From Ammoniphilus sp. CFH 90114 (GTDB taxonomy: Bacteria; Bacillota; Bacilli; Aneurinibacillales; RAOX-1), in NCBI RefSeq assembly GCF_004123195.1, contig NZ_SDLI01000001.1:608133-672132 (forward strand): a stretch of DNA of 64,000 bases, given 5' to 3'. The first letter of the stretch is position 1; each line of letters begins with the position of its first letter. Of the stretch, positions 49,814-57,776 are shown in pieces. The translations under genes were made by a program, and so were the position numbers. Under the pieces are notes generated by a model. It did not search any database. It saw nothing but the letters and a program-made list of their open reading frames with translations, and had not been told where the DNA came from.

Positions 49814-50173
49814 ATGATCATGACTGGCCTTTGGATGAAGCTTATTATTTGTCCCCTGGTTATCTTTTTAGTTGATTGGATGACGGGGGAAGTCTATTAC
49901 CCGATGTTCTTTCAAGCTCTATTAGTCGGCCTCGTTCTTGCTGCCGCTGGACATGCAATGGAAGTGATGTGGTTAAAAAGAGGACGCCTTTGGGTAATGA
50001 CAATTCTTGATTTCTTTGCTAGTGCGGCCATCGTATTTTTTAGTCAATTTGTGTTACCAGGAGCGTTTGTAACGATCATAGGAGCTCTTATCGCTGCTTC
50101 TTTCTTAGCCATTACGGAATACTTTACGCACCGTTGGCTTATTCAACGAGGAATGACAGAAAAAGCTGCGTAG
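49814..50173 (+). CDS. DUF2512 family membrane protein
   Basis: 119 residues with four TM segments. Pattern PLVIFLVDWMTGEVYYP...GLVLAAAGHAMEV is typical of DUF2512 (YndM-like). Function unknown. GGGAG precedes the first ATG; a second ATG two codons later is possible. Confidence 0.78.
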   Translation: MIMTGLWMKLIICPLVIFLVDWMTGEVYYPMFFQALLVGLVLAAAGHAMEVMWLKRGRLWVMTILDFFASAAIVFFSQFVLPGAFVTIIGALIAASFLAITEYFTHRWLIQRGMTEKAA

Positions 50174-50175
50174 TA

Positions 50176-50212
50176 AAAAACCGGAAGCTTATGTACAAGG
50201 CTTCCGGTTTTT
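50176..50212 (+). terminator. Intrinsic terminator
   Basis: Stem AAAACCGGAAGC/GCTTCCGGTTTT, then TCTG; can also serve the convergent YheC/YheD gene. Confidence 0.85.
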
Positions 50213-50218
50213 CTGTGC

Positions 50219-50959
50219 TTATACTTCTCTCTCCATAGCTCGAATTCGGTGGAACATTTTTTTGTTTTTCAACTTAAGGAATAGGGTGATGTCAGGTGCA
50301 AAGTTTGCCTCAATAATCCAGATCTTCCCTTTGTGATCTATCCCCATATCCATACCTACTGTTCGCAGCCAACGATATGACTTCGTTAGACATTTGGCAG
50401 AAGATAAAGCAATATCATGGATCTTTGAAGAAAGTTTCTGTTTGTTTTTCGTTTTCACCGATGATTGCTGGATGGCTTGCTTTAGAGAAAGCACCTTTCC
50501 CTTACTTCTTTTAATATTGGTTACGAGATAGCCTTTTCCTGCCCATTTGGCTAGCTTGCCCGTAACTTTCCACGGTGTCCGCTTTCCTCTTTGAACCATG
50601 ACACGCAAATCAAAAGGCCTATCATGGATCGTTGCGAGCTGAATTTTTTGTTGGATAATATAAGAGTTACCTTTCATTCTTTTGAAAATTTCCCGTATGG
50701 CGGCCTTTTTGCCTCTCATTTTTTTCTGCCTGTCTTCATAATGAATTTTATAACGATCGTTGCCGATGGATGTAAGCTGCAGAATACCTTCTCCTCCTTT
50801 TGTCCCGACAGGCTTTAGGACAAGTTCTCTATGTTTTTTTAGCATCTTCCAGAGTCTTTTTTTGGAGAAGGGCTTTGTACTGGGAAGGGTAGAGGAGAGG
50901 TGGCGGCACTTCTTAAGAAGTTTAAATTTATGCCATTTACTTTTATAAGTCTTGGCCAT
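50219..50959 (-). CDS. Short YheC/YheD-family ATP-grasp protein
   Basis: 246 residues, lacking the N-terminal domain of the 383-residue relative. ATP-grasp segments: LVLKPVGTKGGEGILQL, the RPFDLRVMVQRG strand, and DMGIDHKGKIWIIEANFAPD with the metal-binding Glu/Asn. Very basic overall. The start ATG overlaps the stop of a short panD-like ORF as TAATG. Confidence 0.87.
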   Translation of the reverse strand: MAKTYKSKWHKFKLLKKCRHLSSTLPSTKPFSKKRLWKMLKKHRELVLKPVGTKGGEGILQLTSIGNDRYKIHYEDRQKKMRGKKAAIREIFKRMKGNSYIIQQKIQLATIHDRPFDLRVMVQRGKRTPWKVTGKLAKWAGKGYLVTNIKRSKGKVLSLKQAIQQSSVKTKNKQKLSSKIHDIALSSAKCLTKSYRWLRTVGMDMGIDHKGKIWIIEANFAPDITLFLKLKNKKMFHRIRAMEREV

Positions 50960-51042
50960 TAGGGTTGCTCCCCTAAGCTGAGAAAAATCACGAGTTTAAC
51001 CGTTGCTCGATGAATCTTACCTTTGCACATCATTCGAAGCAT
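50959..51042 (-). pseudogene. panD: Truncated panD (aspartate 1-decarboxylase) 5' fragment
   Basis: A 27-codon ORF with AAGGAG upstream whose first 15 residues, MLRMMCKGKIHRATV, match the PanD N-terminus (M-[YLF]-R-T-M-x-x-x-K-[IL]-H-R-A-T-V). The match stops there: the sequence turns to KLVIFLSLGEQP, and the self-cleavage site YVGS is missing. The stop overlaps the next gene's start. Best read as the decayed 5' end of a deleted panD that now leads into the YheC/YheD gene. Confidence 0.6.
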
Positions 51043-51159
51043 GGATCTTTGTTCTCCTTCCACCGCTATTCTTCTATACAAGACAATGTATGTCAGTTGT
51101 CGACTAATTGCTTTAGGCTCCTATTGCGAGGCATGAGGAGGCTTGTCCCTCATACAATC

Positions 51160-51184
51160 AAAAAGGAAAAGGCGTTCAGCCTTT
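51160..51184 (-). terminator. Intrinsic terminator (minus strand)
   Basis: Stem AAAGGC/GCCTTT with a 5-base loop; minus-strand continuation TTCCTTTTTG. Ends the 59-residue gene. Confidence 0.7.
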
Positions 51185-51195
51185 AATAGGTTTTT

Positions 51196-51375
51196 CTATT
51201 TGAGCAAGAGAACGGGGAGGGGCGATAGTTCTTGGTCAGGGGCCATTCGGTGCATCTTTTGGGCTTTTACAAATCGAGAAAGGATAATTTTCTTTCTTCT
51301 CATTCCATGAAAACTACCAGTAAGAGAACTTTGCTTACAGATATCGATAATATCTGACCAGTTAGCTAAACTCAT
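51196..51375 (-). CDS. Small protein of 59 residues, unknown
   Basis: Supported by AAAGGAGG 8 bases before the ATG and a terminator after the stop. Basic middle (MRRKKIILSRFVKAQK) and a C-terminal ...PLPVLLLK. No family recognised. It lies alone in the 780-base gap between the YheC/YheD gene and glmS; the rest of that gap holds the panD fragment and the glmS promoter. Confidence 0.6.
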   Translation of the reverse strand: MSLANWSDIIDICKQSSLTGSFHGMRRKKIILSRFVKAQKMHRMAPDQELSPLPVLLLK

Positions 51376-51682
51376 ATGAATATCCTCCTTTTTATCGGCA
51401 AAACCGTATTGGTGAGTTCTAATTACTAAAATATATTATCAGCCAAGTTTTTTGTTGACTAATTCTAGAAAATATTTTTCCCCTAAGGTCTCTACCGACA
51501 AATAACATATAGATGTTCTGCTAAAGATAGACGTAATTTAACACAATTATTCTGGTATATGCCTATGGACTTTTGTTAAATGATGAATCGAAACAAAAGG
51601 AAAGAAAATACTGATAATTGATTGGCAAACAATTGTCTTACAGCCTCATAAAAATGGTTTGTAAAGAAATGTGCCCTAAGCA

Positions 51683-51712
51683 TTCGCACAAATCTGGTCA
51701 ATTCGATATAAT
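51683..51712 (+). promoter_or_regulatory. Probable glmS promoter
   Basis: TATAAT at 51707-51712 with a weak -35 TTCGCA at 51683-51688 (18-bp spacer). The predicted leader is only about 25 bases, with no room for a glmS ribozyme. Confidence 0.5.
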
Positions 51713-51742
51713 GAAGGTGCATGAGTGAACGAGGTGATTAGA

Positions 51743-53578
51743 TTGAGCGGAATTGTTGGATATATAGGGAAACGCAATGCACAGCCGATCCTCCTAGATA
51801 GCTTGGAGCATTTAGATTACAGAGGATATGATTCGGCCGGTATTGCGATCTCTAATGGAACAACCATTGAAAAAAGAAGATCTGTAGGACGGGTTAAGGA
51901 TCTTCGTACGTGTATACTTAGGGAACCCATCCCGTCAGGAACGATTGGGATTGGTCACACGAGGTGGGCGACACATGGGACCCCTTCTGTTCAGAACTCC
52001 CATCCTCTGACCGGTTGCGATGATCGTTTTCTCGTTGTTCATAATGGAATCATTGAGAATTATACCGCATTAAAAAGAAGTTTAAAGAAACAAGGGCATG
52101 TTTTTAAGACAGATACGGACACTGAGGTGATTCCTCATCTATTGGAGCAATATGATACAGGCGACTTTGAGACGACGGTACAGGCTATTCTTCCTTTACT
52201 TAGAGGCTCGTTCGCTTTAGCTATGATGTCGCGCGAACACCCTAATATGATCATCGCTGTTTCCCAAGATAATCCTTTAATTATTGGATTTGGTAAAGGT
52301 GAAGCTTATTTAGCGTCCGATATTCCAGCTTTGCTTCCTTATACACGAGAATTTTATCCTATTAAGAATAACGAAATGGCGATACTGACTTTGGGAAAAG
52401 TACAGTTGAAAACCTATGATGGGATCAGTGTGGAGCCGAAACGAGTTACCGTGGATTGGAATGTTCAGGATGTCTTGTTCCCTGATCAAGATCACCATAT
52501 GTTAAAGGAAATCTTAGAGCAAACGAAGGCGGTTGAAGAAACATTAAAGGGACGCCTAACACCTGTGGGGGTGAAACTTCCTGAGATAGAAGCTCCTTGG
52601 AGTAAAGAGCGAGTCCAGAATATCAGCAAGATTCATATTGTAGCGAGCGGTACTTCTTACCATGCCGGTATTATTGGGAAAAAGGTGTTAGAACAGTTAT
52701 TACAGATTCCTGTTCAGGTTTCCTTTTCTTCCGAGTTCCGAGATGATCATCCCCCGCTAGATGACAGGGATTTGATCATTGTCCTCAGTCAATCGGGTGA
52801 AACGGCCGATACCCTTTCTGCTCTGAGGGAGGCTAAGCGCTTTGGTTGTCCTGTCATTGCCATTACGAATACCGTTGGAAGTACGATATCGAGGAAGGCG
52901 GACAATACCCTTTATACGAAGGCAGGACCGGAGCTCGCAGTAGCTTCTACGAAGGCCTATACATCCCAACTCACAGTCATGATGCTGCTAGCTCTGTGGT
53001 TAGAGCAACAAATACGGGATACGCATGACGAGTATTCTCAAGCCTTGTTAGAATCCTTGACTCGGCTGCCAATGGATATTGATTCAACTTTAATCATGAC
53101 TAAAGACGCCATAGATCAGTTAGCACAGATTACGTATGATCAGGAGCACCTTTTTCTTATCGGACGCGGACTTGATTATGTACTAGCATTAGAAGGTGCC
53201 TTGAAGTTGCAGGAGGTTGCCTATATTCACGCTGATGCTTATGCTGCGGGGGAAATGAAGCATGGTACCATGGCCTTGATTACTCCAGGTGTTCCCGTCA
53301 TCGCGTTAGCCACGCAAACCCACTTGATGGATAAAGTGATAAGCAATATTAAAGAAGTTAAAGCCAGGGATGCCTTTGTCATCGGGATTACGAAGATCGG
53401 GGAGGACTTATTAACTGAAGAAGTAGATCAGGTCTTATATATTCCAGAGACCCATCCCTTCCTCATGCCCATCCTTGCTGCCATTCCCCTTCAATTACTA
53501 GCTTATTATTCTGGTACGGTACGCGGACATGATGTGGATCGCCCAAGAAATCTAGCGAAGTCTCTTACGGTGGAGTAG
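51743..53578 (+). CDS. glmS: GlmS-type glucosamine-6-phosphate synthase with catalytic Cys replaced by Ser
   Basis: 611 residues from a TTG start with GAGGTG 6 bases upstream. GlmS makes glucosamine-6-P from fructose-6-P and glutamine. The glutaminase domain is conserved (TRWATHG near 72, HNGIIENY near 98, TDTEVI near 122), but the protein begins (M)SGIVGYIG: residue 2, the Cys nucleophile exposed after Met removal, is Ser (AGC). No other Cys occurs in the possible N-terminal extensions. Isomerase domains are intact: SGTSYHAG, SQSGETADT, STKAYT, EMKHGT, and the C-terminus DRPRNLAKSLTVE. Use of free ammonia is possible; see findings. Confidence 0.9.
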   Translation: MSGIVGYIGKRNAQPILLDSLEHLDYRGYDSAGIAISNGTTIEKRRSVGRVKDLRTCILREPIPSGTIGIGHTRWATHGTPSVQNSHPLTGCDDRFLVVHNGIIENYTALKRSLKKQGHVFKTDTDTEVIPHLLEQYDTGDFETTVQAILPLLRGSFALAMMSREHPNMIIAVSQDNPLIIGFGKGEAYLASDIPALLPYTREFYPIKNNEMAILTLGKVQLKTYDGISVEPKRVTVDWNVQDVLFPDQDHHMLKEILEQTKAVEETLKGRLTPVGVKLPEIEAPWSKERVQNISKIHIVASGTSYHAGIIGKKVLEQLLQIPVQVSFSSEFRDDHPPLDDRDLIIVLSQSGETADTLSALREAKRFGCPVIAITNTVGSTISRKADNTLYTKAGPELAVASTKAYTSQLTVMMLLALWLEQQIRDTHDEYSQALLESLTRLPMDIDSTLIMTKDAIDQLAQITYDQEHLFLIGRGLDYVLALEGALKLQEVAYIHADAYAAGEMKHGTMALITPGVPVIALATQTHLMDKVISNIKEVKARDAFVIGITKIGEDLLTEEVDQVLYIPETHPFLMPILAAIPLQLLAYYSGTVRGHDVDRPRNLAKSLTVE

Positions 53579-53718
53579 AAGTTAAAAAGCTCGTATTCAC
53601 GGAATCAGTGCCCCTAATAAGCAGCCCTTTTTGTTTGTCACCCTAAAATAGCGATACGCCCTAGACCCTATGATGAATACAGATATAGGATAAGAATTGA
53701 AAGCTAGGGGCTGATATC

Positions 53719-54450
53719 TTGGGGAAGTATACGTATCACGACTTTTTGGCTCATTTTGGTGTAGGGGCTGCTCATCCGGGAGGTTTGGCACTAACGAAGG
53801 AACTTCTTAAAGGAGAACAGGTTACGTCTACTAGTAAAGTTATAGAGGTAGGATGCGGGACAGGGAAGTCTGCTGGCTATCTTGCTTCAACCTACGGGTG
53901 TGAGGTAACGGCTATAGAACCCCATCCCGTCATGTTACAGAAAGCTAGTCAACGGTTTGTAAAAGAAAAAGTTCAAGTTCACCTTTTACAAGGAAGCAGT
54001 GAACGGATCCCGGTTCCTTCCAACTCGTTTGATTTTCTTCTAGCTGAGTCAGTTACGGTTTTCACGAACATCCTTGCCTCTCTTAAAGAATATGCAAGGG
54101 TGCTGCGTCCTGGGGGGATCGCCCTAGACGTGGATATGACTGCAGGTCATTCATTTACAAGTGGACAGCTGCGTGAATTTACTAAACTATACGGGATTAA
54201 GCGAGTACCGACAGAGGCAGAGTGGAAAAGAATGGGCTTGAGGGCTGGTTTTCGTAAAGTAGAAGTGCTGAAAAGTGTTTGGGTAAATTCTGCTCTCAAG
54301 AAGAGTGGCGTTAGTACCGAAGAAACACCTGAACTCGATCCATCGCCTTCCCTTCATCCTGACCTTTATGACATCTGGGGAAATCATCAATCCTTGACTG
54401 AGAAATATGCAGGAAAATTGAAATATGCGGTCTACAGATTTACTAAATAA
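53719..54450 (+). CDS. SAM-dependent methyltransferase
   Basis: 243 residues from a TTG start behind AGGGG. Class I motifs: VIEVGCGTGKSAGYLA, AIEPHP, and RVLRPGGIALDVDM. Substrate unknown; the C-terminal part (YDIWGNHQSLTEKYAGK) gives no family hint. Monocistronic. Confidence 0.85.
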   Translation: MGKYTYHDFLAHFGVGAAHPGGLALTKELLKGEQVTSTSKVIEVGCGTGKSAGYLASTYGCEVTAIEPHPVMLQKASQRFVKEKVQVHLLQGSSERIPVPSNSFDFLLAESVTVFTNILASLKEYARVLRPGGIALDVDMTAGHSFTSGQLREFTKLYGIKRVPTEAEWKRMGLRAGFRKVEVLKSVWVNSALKKSGVSTEETPELDPSPSLHPDLYDIWGNHQSLTEKYAGKLKYAVYRFTK

Positions 54451-54455
54451 AATAC

Positions 54456-54477
54456 TTTTTGGGCACTTGCCCAAAAA
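54456..54477 (+). terminator. Intrinsic terminator-like hairpin
   Basis: 10-bp stem TTTTTGGGCA/TGCCCAAAAA with a 2-base loop, just after the methyltransferase gene. Confidence 0.55.
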
Positions 54478-54559
54478 TTCTTAAACTGGGCCCTTGCCTA
54501 TGCCGCCTGGGCGAATGAACTCATAGTCTAGAGTGTAAGCTTGGAAAGGAGTTCTGCTT

Positions 54560-54658
54560 ATGAGCGGTCAATCGGGCGGATTTTTTCAGGACGATGAGTT
54601 TGTAATTATCCTCGTACTGTTCATACTATTGGTCATCTTATTATTAAGGAGAAATTAG
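54560..54658 (+). CDS. YjcZ-like small sporulation membrane peptide
   Basis: 32 residues: a Gly/Ser/Phe start MSGQSGGFFQDDEF, then one membrane helix (VIILVLFILLVILLL) and RRN. The layout matches YjcZ-family sporulation peptides of Bacillales. GAAAGGAG precedes the ATG and a terminator follows. Function of the family is unknown. Confidence 0.75.
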   Translation: MSGQSGGFFQDDEFVIILVLFILLVILLLRRN

Positions 54659-54686
54659 CCTTCTTTTGAAAGGAAGGCTTTTTTTC
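54657..54686 (+). terminator. Intrinsic terminator
   Basis: Stem AGCCTTC/GAAGGCT (with TTTT/AAAG extension) followed by TTTTTTT, overlapping the stop codon. Confidence 0.85.
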
Positions 54687-54714
54687 GTTCCATCATTTCT
54701 TCACATTCTTATGC

Positions 54715-54912
54715 TAGGATGATGTTTGGCTAGAGGTTTTGGGTCTGCTCCAGCGTTCCGTTACCCCTGTCGTCACAATCGAACATGTTGTCGGAATGGA
54801 AGAAGGTTCAACATTTATGGTTGTTATTCTTGATCATACTGGTCAAGTAACGGATGAAATTGCCCAGCTAGCACATTCCATTAACCATATGTCGGAAGGA
54901 GCAATTACTTAA
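54715..54912 (+). pseudogene. Remnant of a sensor histidine kinase (HAMP domain)
   Basis: Open for about 65 codons with no start codon of its own; a TAG lies just upstream. The translation contains both HAMP helices: RSVTPVVTIEHVVGMEEGS and TDEIAQLAHSINHMSEGAI. No sensor, dimerisation or ATPase domain remains. A TAA ends it, followed in another frame by a response-regulator remnant. Confidence 0.55.
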
Positions 54913-55057
54913 GCTCATTTGGGGGCAGGATTATGAAGGTGATGACAGAACAGTGGATTCCCATGTGAAAAATTTGCGTGAGAAATTAAGAAGATCTGGG
55001 ATTGATGTCAACGCGGTGATTAAGACGGTTTGGGGAATCGGCTATAAAGGCGTGTAA
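54908..55057 (+). pseudogene. Remnant of an OmpR-family response regulator (C-terminal DNA-binding part)
   Basis: The last ~48 codons of a winged-helix effector domain: LIWGQDYEGDDRTVDSHVKN, LREKLRR, and IKTVWGIGYKGV then stop. The receiver domain and the first part of the wHTH are missing and no start is present. It directly follows the HAMP fragment in a different frame, so a two-component locus has been deleted and scrambled. Confidence 0.75.
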
Positions 55058-55064
55058 GGAGTAG

Positions 55065-55095
55065 GTAAGGAGGAAGCCCTTGGCTTCCGCCTTAC
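55065..55095. terminator. Convergent hairpin
   Basis: 14-bp stem (55065-55078 with 55082-55095, one mismatch) with a 3-base loop, overlapping the copZ stop; no T run on either side. Confidence 0.4.
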
Positions 55096-55298
55096 TCGGT
55101 TTCGTAACCCGCTTCTTCAACCGCTGCTTTCATCCGAATGGGGTCTACTATGTCGGCGTCATATCTAACATGCACCTCTCCCTCAGCTAAATCAACGAGA
55201 GCTCTTTCTACTCCTGGTAAGGAGCCTAAGGCTTCTTCCACTGCTTTTACACAGTGATCACATGACATTCCTTTTACATGTAAAACGATATCCACCAT
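55092..55298 (-). CDS. copZ: Copper chaperone CopZ
   Basis: 68 residues of the heavy-metal-associated fold. Metal site GMSCDHC (Cys residues near 13 and 16) and VEEAGYE at the end, normal for CopZ, which hands Cu(I) to CopA. No copA or csoR is adjacent in this window. AAGGAGG precedes the ATG at a slightly long distance. Confidence 0.9.
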   Translation of the reverse strand: MVDIVLHVKGMSCDHCVKAVEEALGSLPGVERALVDLAEGEVHVRYDADIVDPIRMKAAVEEAGYETE

Positions 55299-55546
55299 AC
55301 GCGTAAATTCCTCCTTAATTTCATGCTTCCTTTAGTTTCTGCATTATTTGAAATTAATATATAGATTAGTAAAGAAATTTATGGAATGGAGATAAAAATA
55401 ATAGATTCGCTAGAGATTCCTTTGCATGGTTCATGTATAATTATCCTTACTTACATAATCTATCCTTGTTTGACACAAATAGTTTTAATAAGATTAAGGT
55501 ATACTAGATTGTGAGATTCATAGTATCTGCACCGGAGGTATGTACC

Positions 55547-56419
55547 ATGAAGAAGATCGCAGGAATCTTACTCCTTTCCTTTTTAGTAACAACAAATACA
55601 GCAGCTGCAGAAGAGTATATAGTTTCGAAAGGGGATACTCTATTTAAACTTTCCCGCCAATTCGGACTGGGCGTGGAACAGCTGAAGAAATTAAATCAAT
55701 TATCCTCTGATACCGTTTTTCTTGGTCAGAAGCTTATTGTTTCGGATAAGTCACTCGGAGGAGGAATCAATACTCTTACCACACAAGAAGTAAAGTCTGT
55801 TTCGTCTACACCTGTAACTGTGCGAACCCAAGGTAGAAGCGCCGTCATTACAGGGGAAACGGTAAACGTAAGACAAGAGAGACACATCGAATCCAAGGTC
55901 TTAATTACCTTGAAGAAGGGGACAAGTGTAGAAATCGTCGAGCCCGGAGAACTCTGGACACAGATTAAGTGGGGTGAGACTGCTGGGTTTATCTATACCC
56001 CACTATTGGCTTCTGTTAAAGAGGAATCGGTATCGAGATCTGCGGACCTATCAGCATCAAGGATACAACAGCTTATTTCTCCTTTAATTGGTACACCTTA
56101 TCGTGCTGGTGGATCTGACTTAAACGGGTTTGATTGCAGTGGTTTTACCTCCTATGTCATGAGCCAATTGGGGGTAAAATTGCCTAGAATATCGGAAGAG
56201 CAATTTAGTGTTGGTACATTGGTAGAGCGAGAGAATTGGAAAGTAGGAGATCTTCTCTTCTTTGATTCTTATTCGTCAGGAAAGATCTCCCATGTAGGAA
56301 TCTACATAGGAAATAATAAGATGGCTCATTCGGCTGTCAAGTCTGTAGAGATTAGTGATGTAACCTGGTACCTCAATAATTATCCATTCTACGGGGCAAA
56401 GCGAGTATTAGGGGACTAG
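55547..56419 (+). CDS. Secreted LysM-SH3-NlpC/P60 cell-wall hydrolase
   Basis: 290 residues. Signal peptide 1-20, LysM domain about 23-65 (YIVSKGDTLFKLSRQFGLG..KKLNQL), SH3b domain about 100-155 (GETVNVRQERHIESKVL), and NlpC/P60 domain about 175-290 with Cys in GFDCSGFTSYV, His in SHVGIYIG and a third residue in AHSAVKS. Cuts peptidoglycan stem peptides. CGGAGG supports the ATG at 55547 rather than the GTG at 55511. Confidence 0.92.
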   Translation: MKKIAGILLLSFLVTTNTAAAEEYIVSKGDTLFKLSRQFGLGVEQLKKLNQLSSDTVFLGQKLIVSDKSLGGGINTLTTQEVKSVSSTPVTVRTQGRSAVITGETVNVRQERHIESKVLITLKKGTSVEIVEPGELWTQIKWGETAGFIYTPLLASVKEESVSRSADLSASRIQQLISPLIGTPYRAGGSDLNGFDCSGFTSYVMSQLGVKLPRISEEQFSVGTLVERENWKVGDLLFFDSYSSGKISHVGIYIGNNKMAHSAVKSVEISDVTWYLNNYPFYGAKRVLGD

Positions 56420-56451
56420 TTGATTAGCATAATGAATACATAGCGGTTAAG

Positions 56452-56492
56452 AGGCTGCTCAGGGAAGCTTACACTTTTCGGGTAGCCTTTTT
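56452..56492 (+). terminator. Intrinsic terminator
   Basis: Stem AGGCTgC/G.gTAGCCT with a long loop followed by TTTTTG. Confidence 0.65.
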
Positions 56493-56525
56493 GACCGTAA
56501 AACAAGAAAGGAGAGTGCAAGTTTT

Positions 56526-57776
56526 TTGAATGCAACTACATCTAAGTCTATACGTTGGATTCGATGGACAGCGATCTTGTCCATTCTAACGGGACTTCTG
56601 TATATTCCTTATTTTCCTTGGTATTTATTGGGTGATGAAACCGAGTCAGAAATTATGATTTGGGGAATCTTGGCCATCGGTGGCGGTGCCTTGGCTTGGA
56701 TTGGATCTAGCTTGGTAGCGTTGGAGAGTAGGGCGATTCGGCAGATATCACTTCTTACTGCTTTTATAGGCATGTTTCTATTCATTCTCGGACAAGTTCC
56801 TCCGCTTTATTACTGGTACCTCTTCGCAGGCGTTCCAATTACCGAGGGTTCTGCAGAACAAGTGACAACAGGTAGTTATACCTATATGCTTCCCCATATA
56901 GCTGTTGTCGTACTCGCAGTTGCGACAATGGTTGTAATCGGAACAGAGCTATTTTCTACACGCTCTAGTAGTCGCCTGTCAGCGAAACAAACGATGGCCG
57001 CTATAGGAACTATTCTGTTCATTTTATCAGGATGGTTCGGGTGGGATAAATACCAAGATGCAAACTGGATTAGCTATACTTATCCTCAACATGGGGCGAT
57101 CAATGTTCCTCTTTACGATACGGTAACGGTGCAGTGGAAAGAGGAAGCTTCGAGTATGGGAATGAGCGTAACTTATGCAGATGATCCAACGATCCGAGTC
57201 CAAGGTTCCACTTCTGGGTCAAAGGATGGGATGAGCTTTACTCCTGATATGTTTCTCCCTGGCAAGGAAGTGTTGGTCGAGGTGACTGCCGGAAGAAGAT
57301 CGCATAGCTTTAGCTTCACCACAGCACTGGAAGCAGACGATAGAATTGGGCTGTATCGGGCTGTTCTTGCTCATATCTTCCGTTCTCCTCAATCGGGACA
57401 GCCACCTGAGGTATTAGCTTTTGATACAGCTAGTTTAAAGAACGCAAAAGAGGACGAAAAACGAACTATAGCAAGAGGCTTAATGGCTTATCACGGTCAA
57501 GTGGTGTATGGTAGTGTTGGGGCTGGTTTTACCTCTGCAGAACCTAGTTTTCTCGTCCCTCTTGAAGAACAGACAGAAGCTCTATTACTTTCAATTGAGA
57601 TTTTAGAAGAAGTCTTTGATGAATATCATATACGAGTGATCGGCACCAAAGGTCCTGGAGTTCTATCAGGGATGCCAGGTCAGGTTTATGAGTTGGATTA
57701 TACGCTGAGGTTCCAAGATGGAATATGGCAAATAACGACGATAACAGAGCAGGACACAGTGCGTCCGTGGGGTTAG
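56526..57776 (+). CDS. Membrane protein with extracellular Ig-like and C-terminal domains, unknown
   Basis: 416 residues from a TTG start with AAAGGAGAG 10 bases upstream. Four TM segments in the first 165 residues (plus one near 155-170), then a beta-sandwich, Ig/CopC-like segment (TYPQHGAINVPLYDTVTVQW...FTPDMFLPGKEVLVEV), then an alpha/beta C-terminal domain. Family not recognised. Its stop overlaps the convergent gene's stop by 4 bases. Confidence 0.6.
   Translation: MNATTSKSIRWIRWTAILSILTGLLYIPYFPWYLLGDETESEIMIWGILAIGGGALAWIGSSLVALESRAIRQISLLTAFIGMFLFILGQVPPLYYWYLFAGVPITEGSAEQVTTGSYTYMLPHIAVVVLAVATMVVIGTELFSTRSSSRLSAKQTMAAIGTILFILSGWFGWDKYQDANWISYTYPQHGAINVPLYDTVTVQWKEEASSMGMSVTYADDPTIRVQGSTSGSKDGMSFTPDMFLPGKEVLVEVTAGRRSHSFSFTTALEADDRIGLYRAVLAHIFRSPQSGQPPEVLAFDTASLKNAKEDEKRTIARGLMAYHGQVVYGSVGAGFTSAEPSFLVPLEEQTEALLLSIEILEEVFDEYHIRVIGTKGPGVLSGMPGQVYELDYTLRFQDGIWQITTITEQDTVRPWG

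Noticed and set aside
51376-51742. Looked for a glmS ribozyme before glmS
   Set aside because: None of the conserved core blocks is present and the predicted promoter leaves only about 25 bases of leader.
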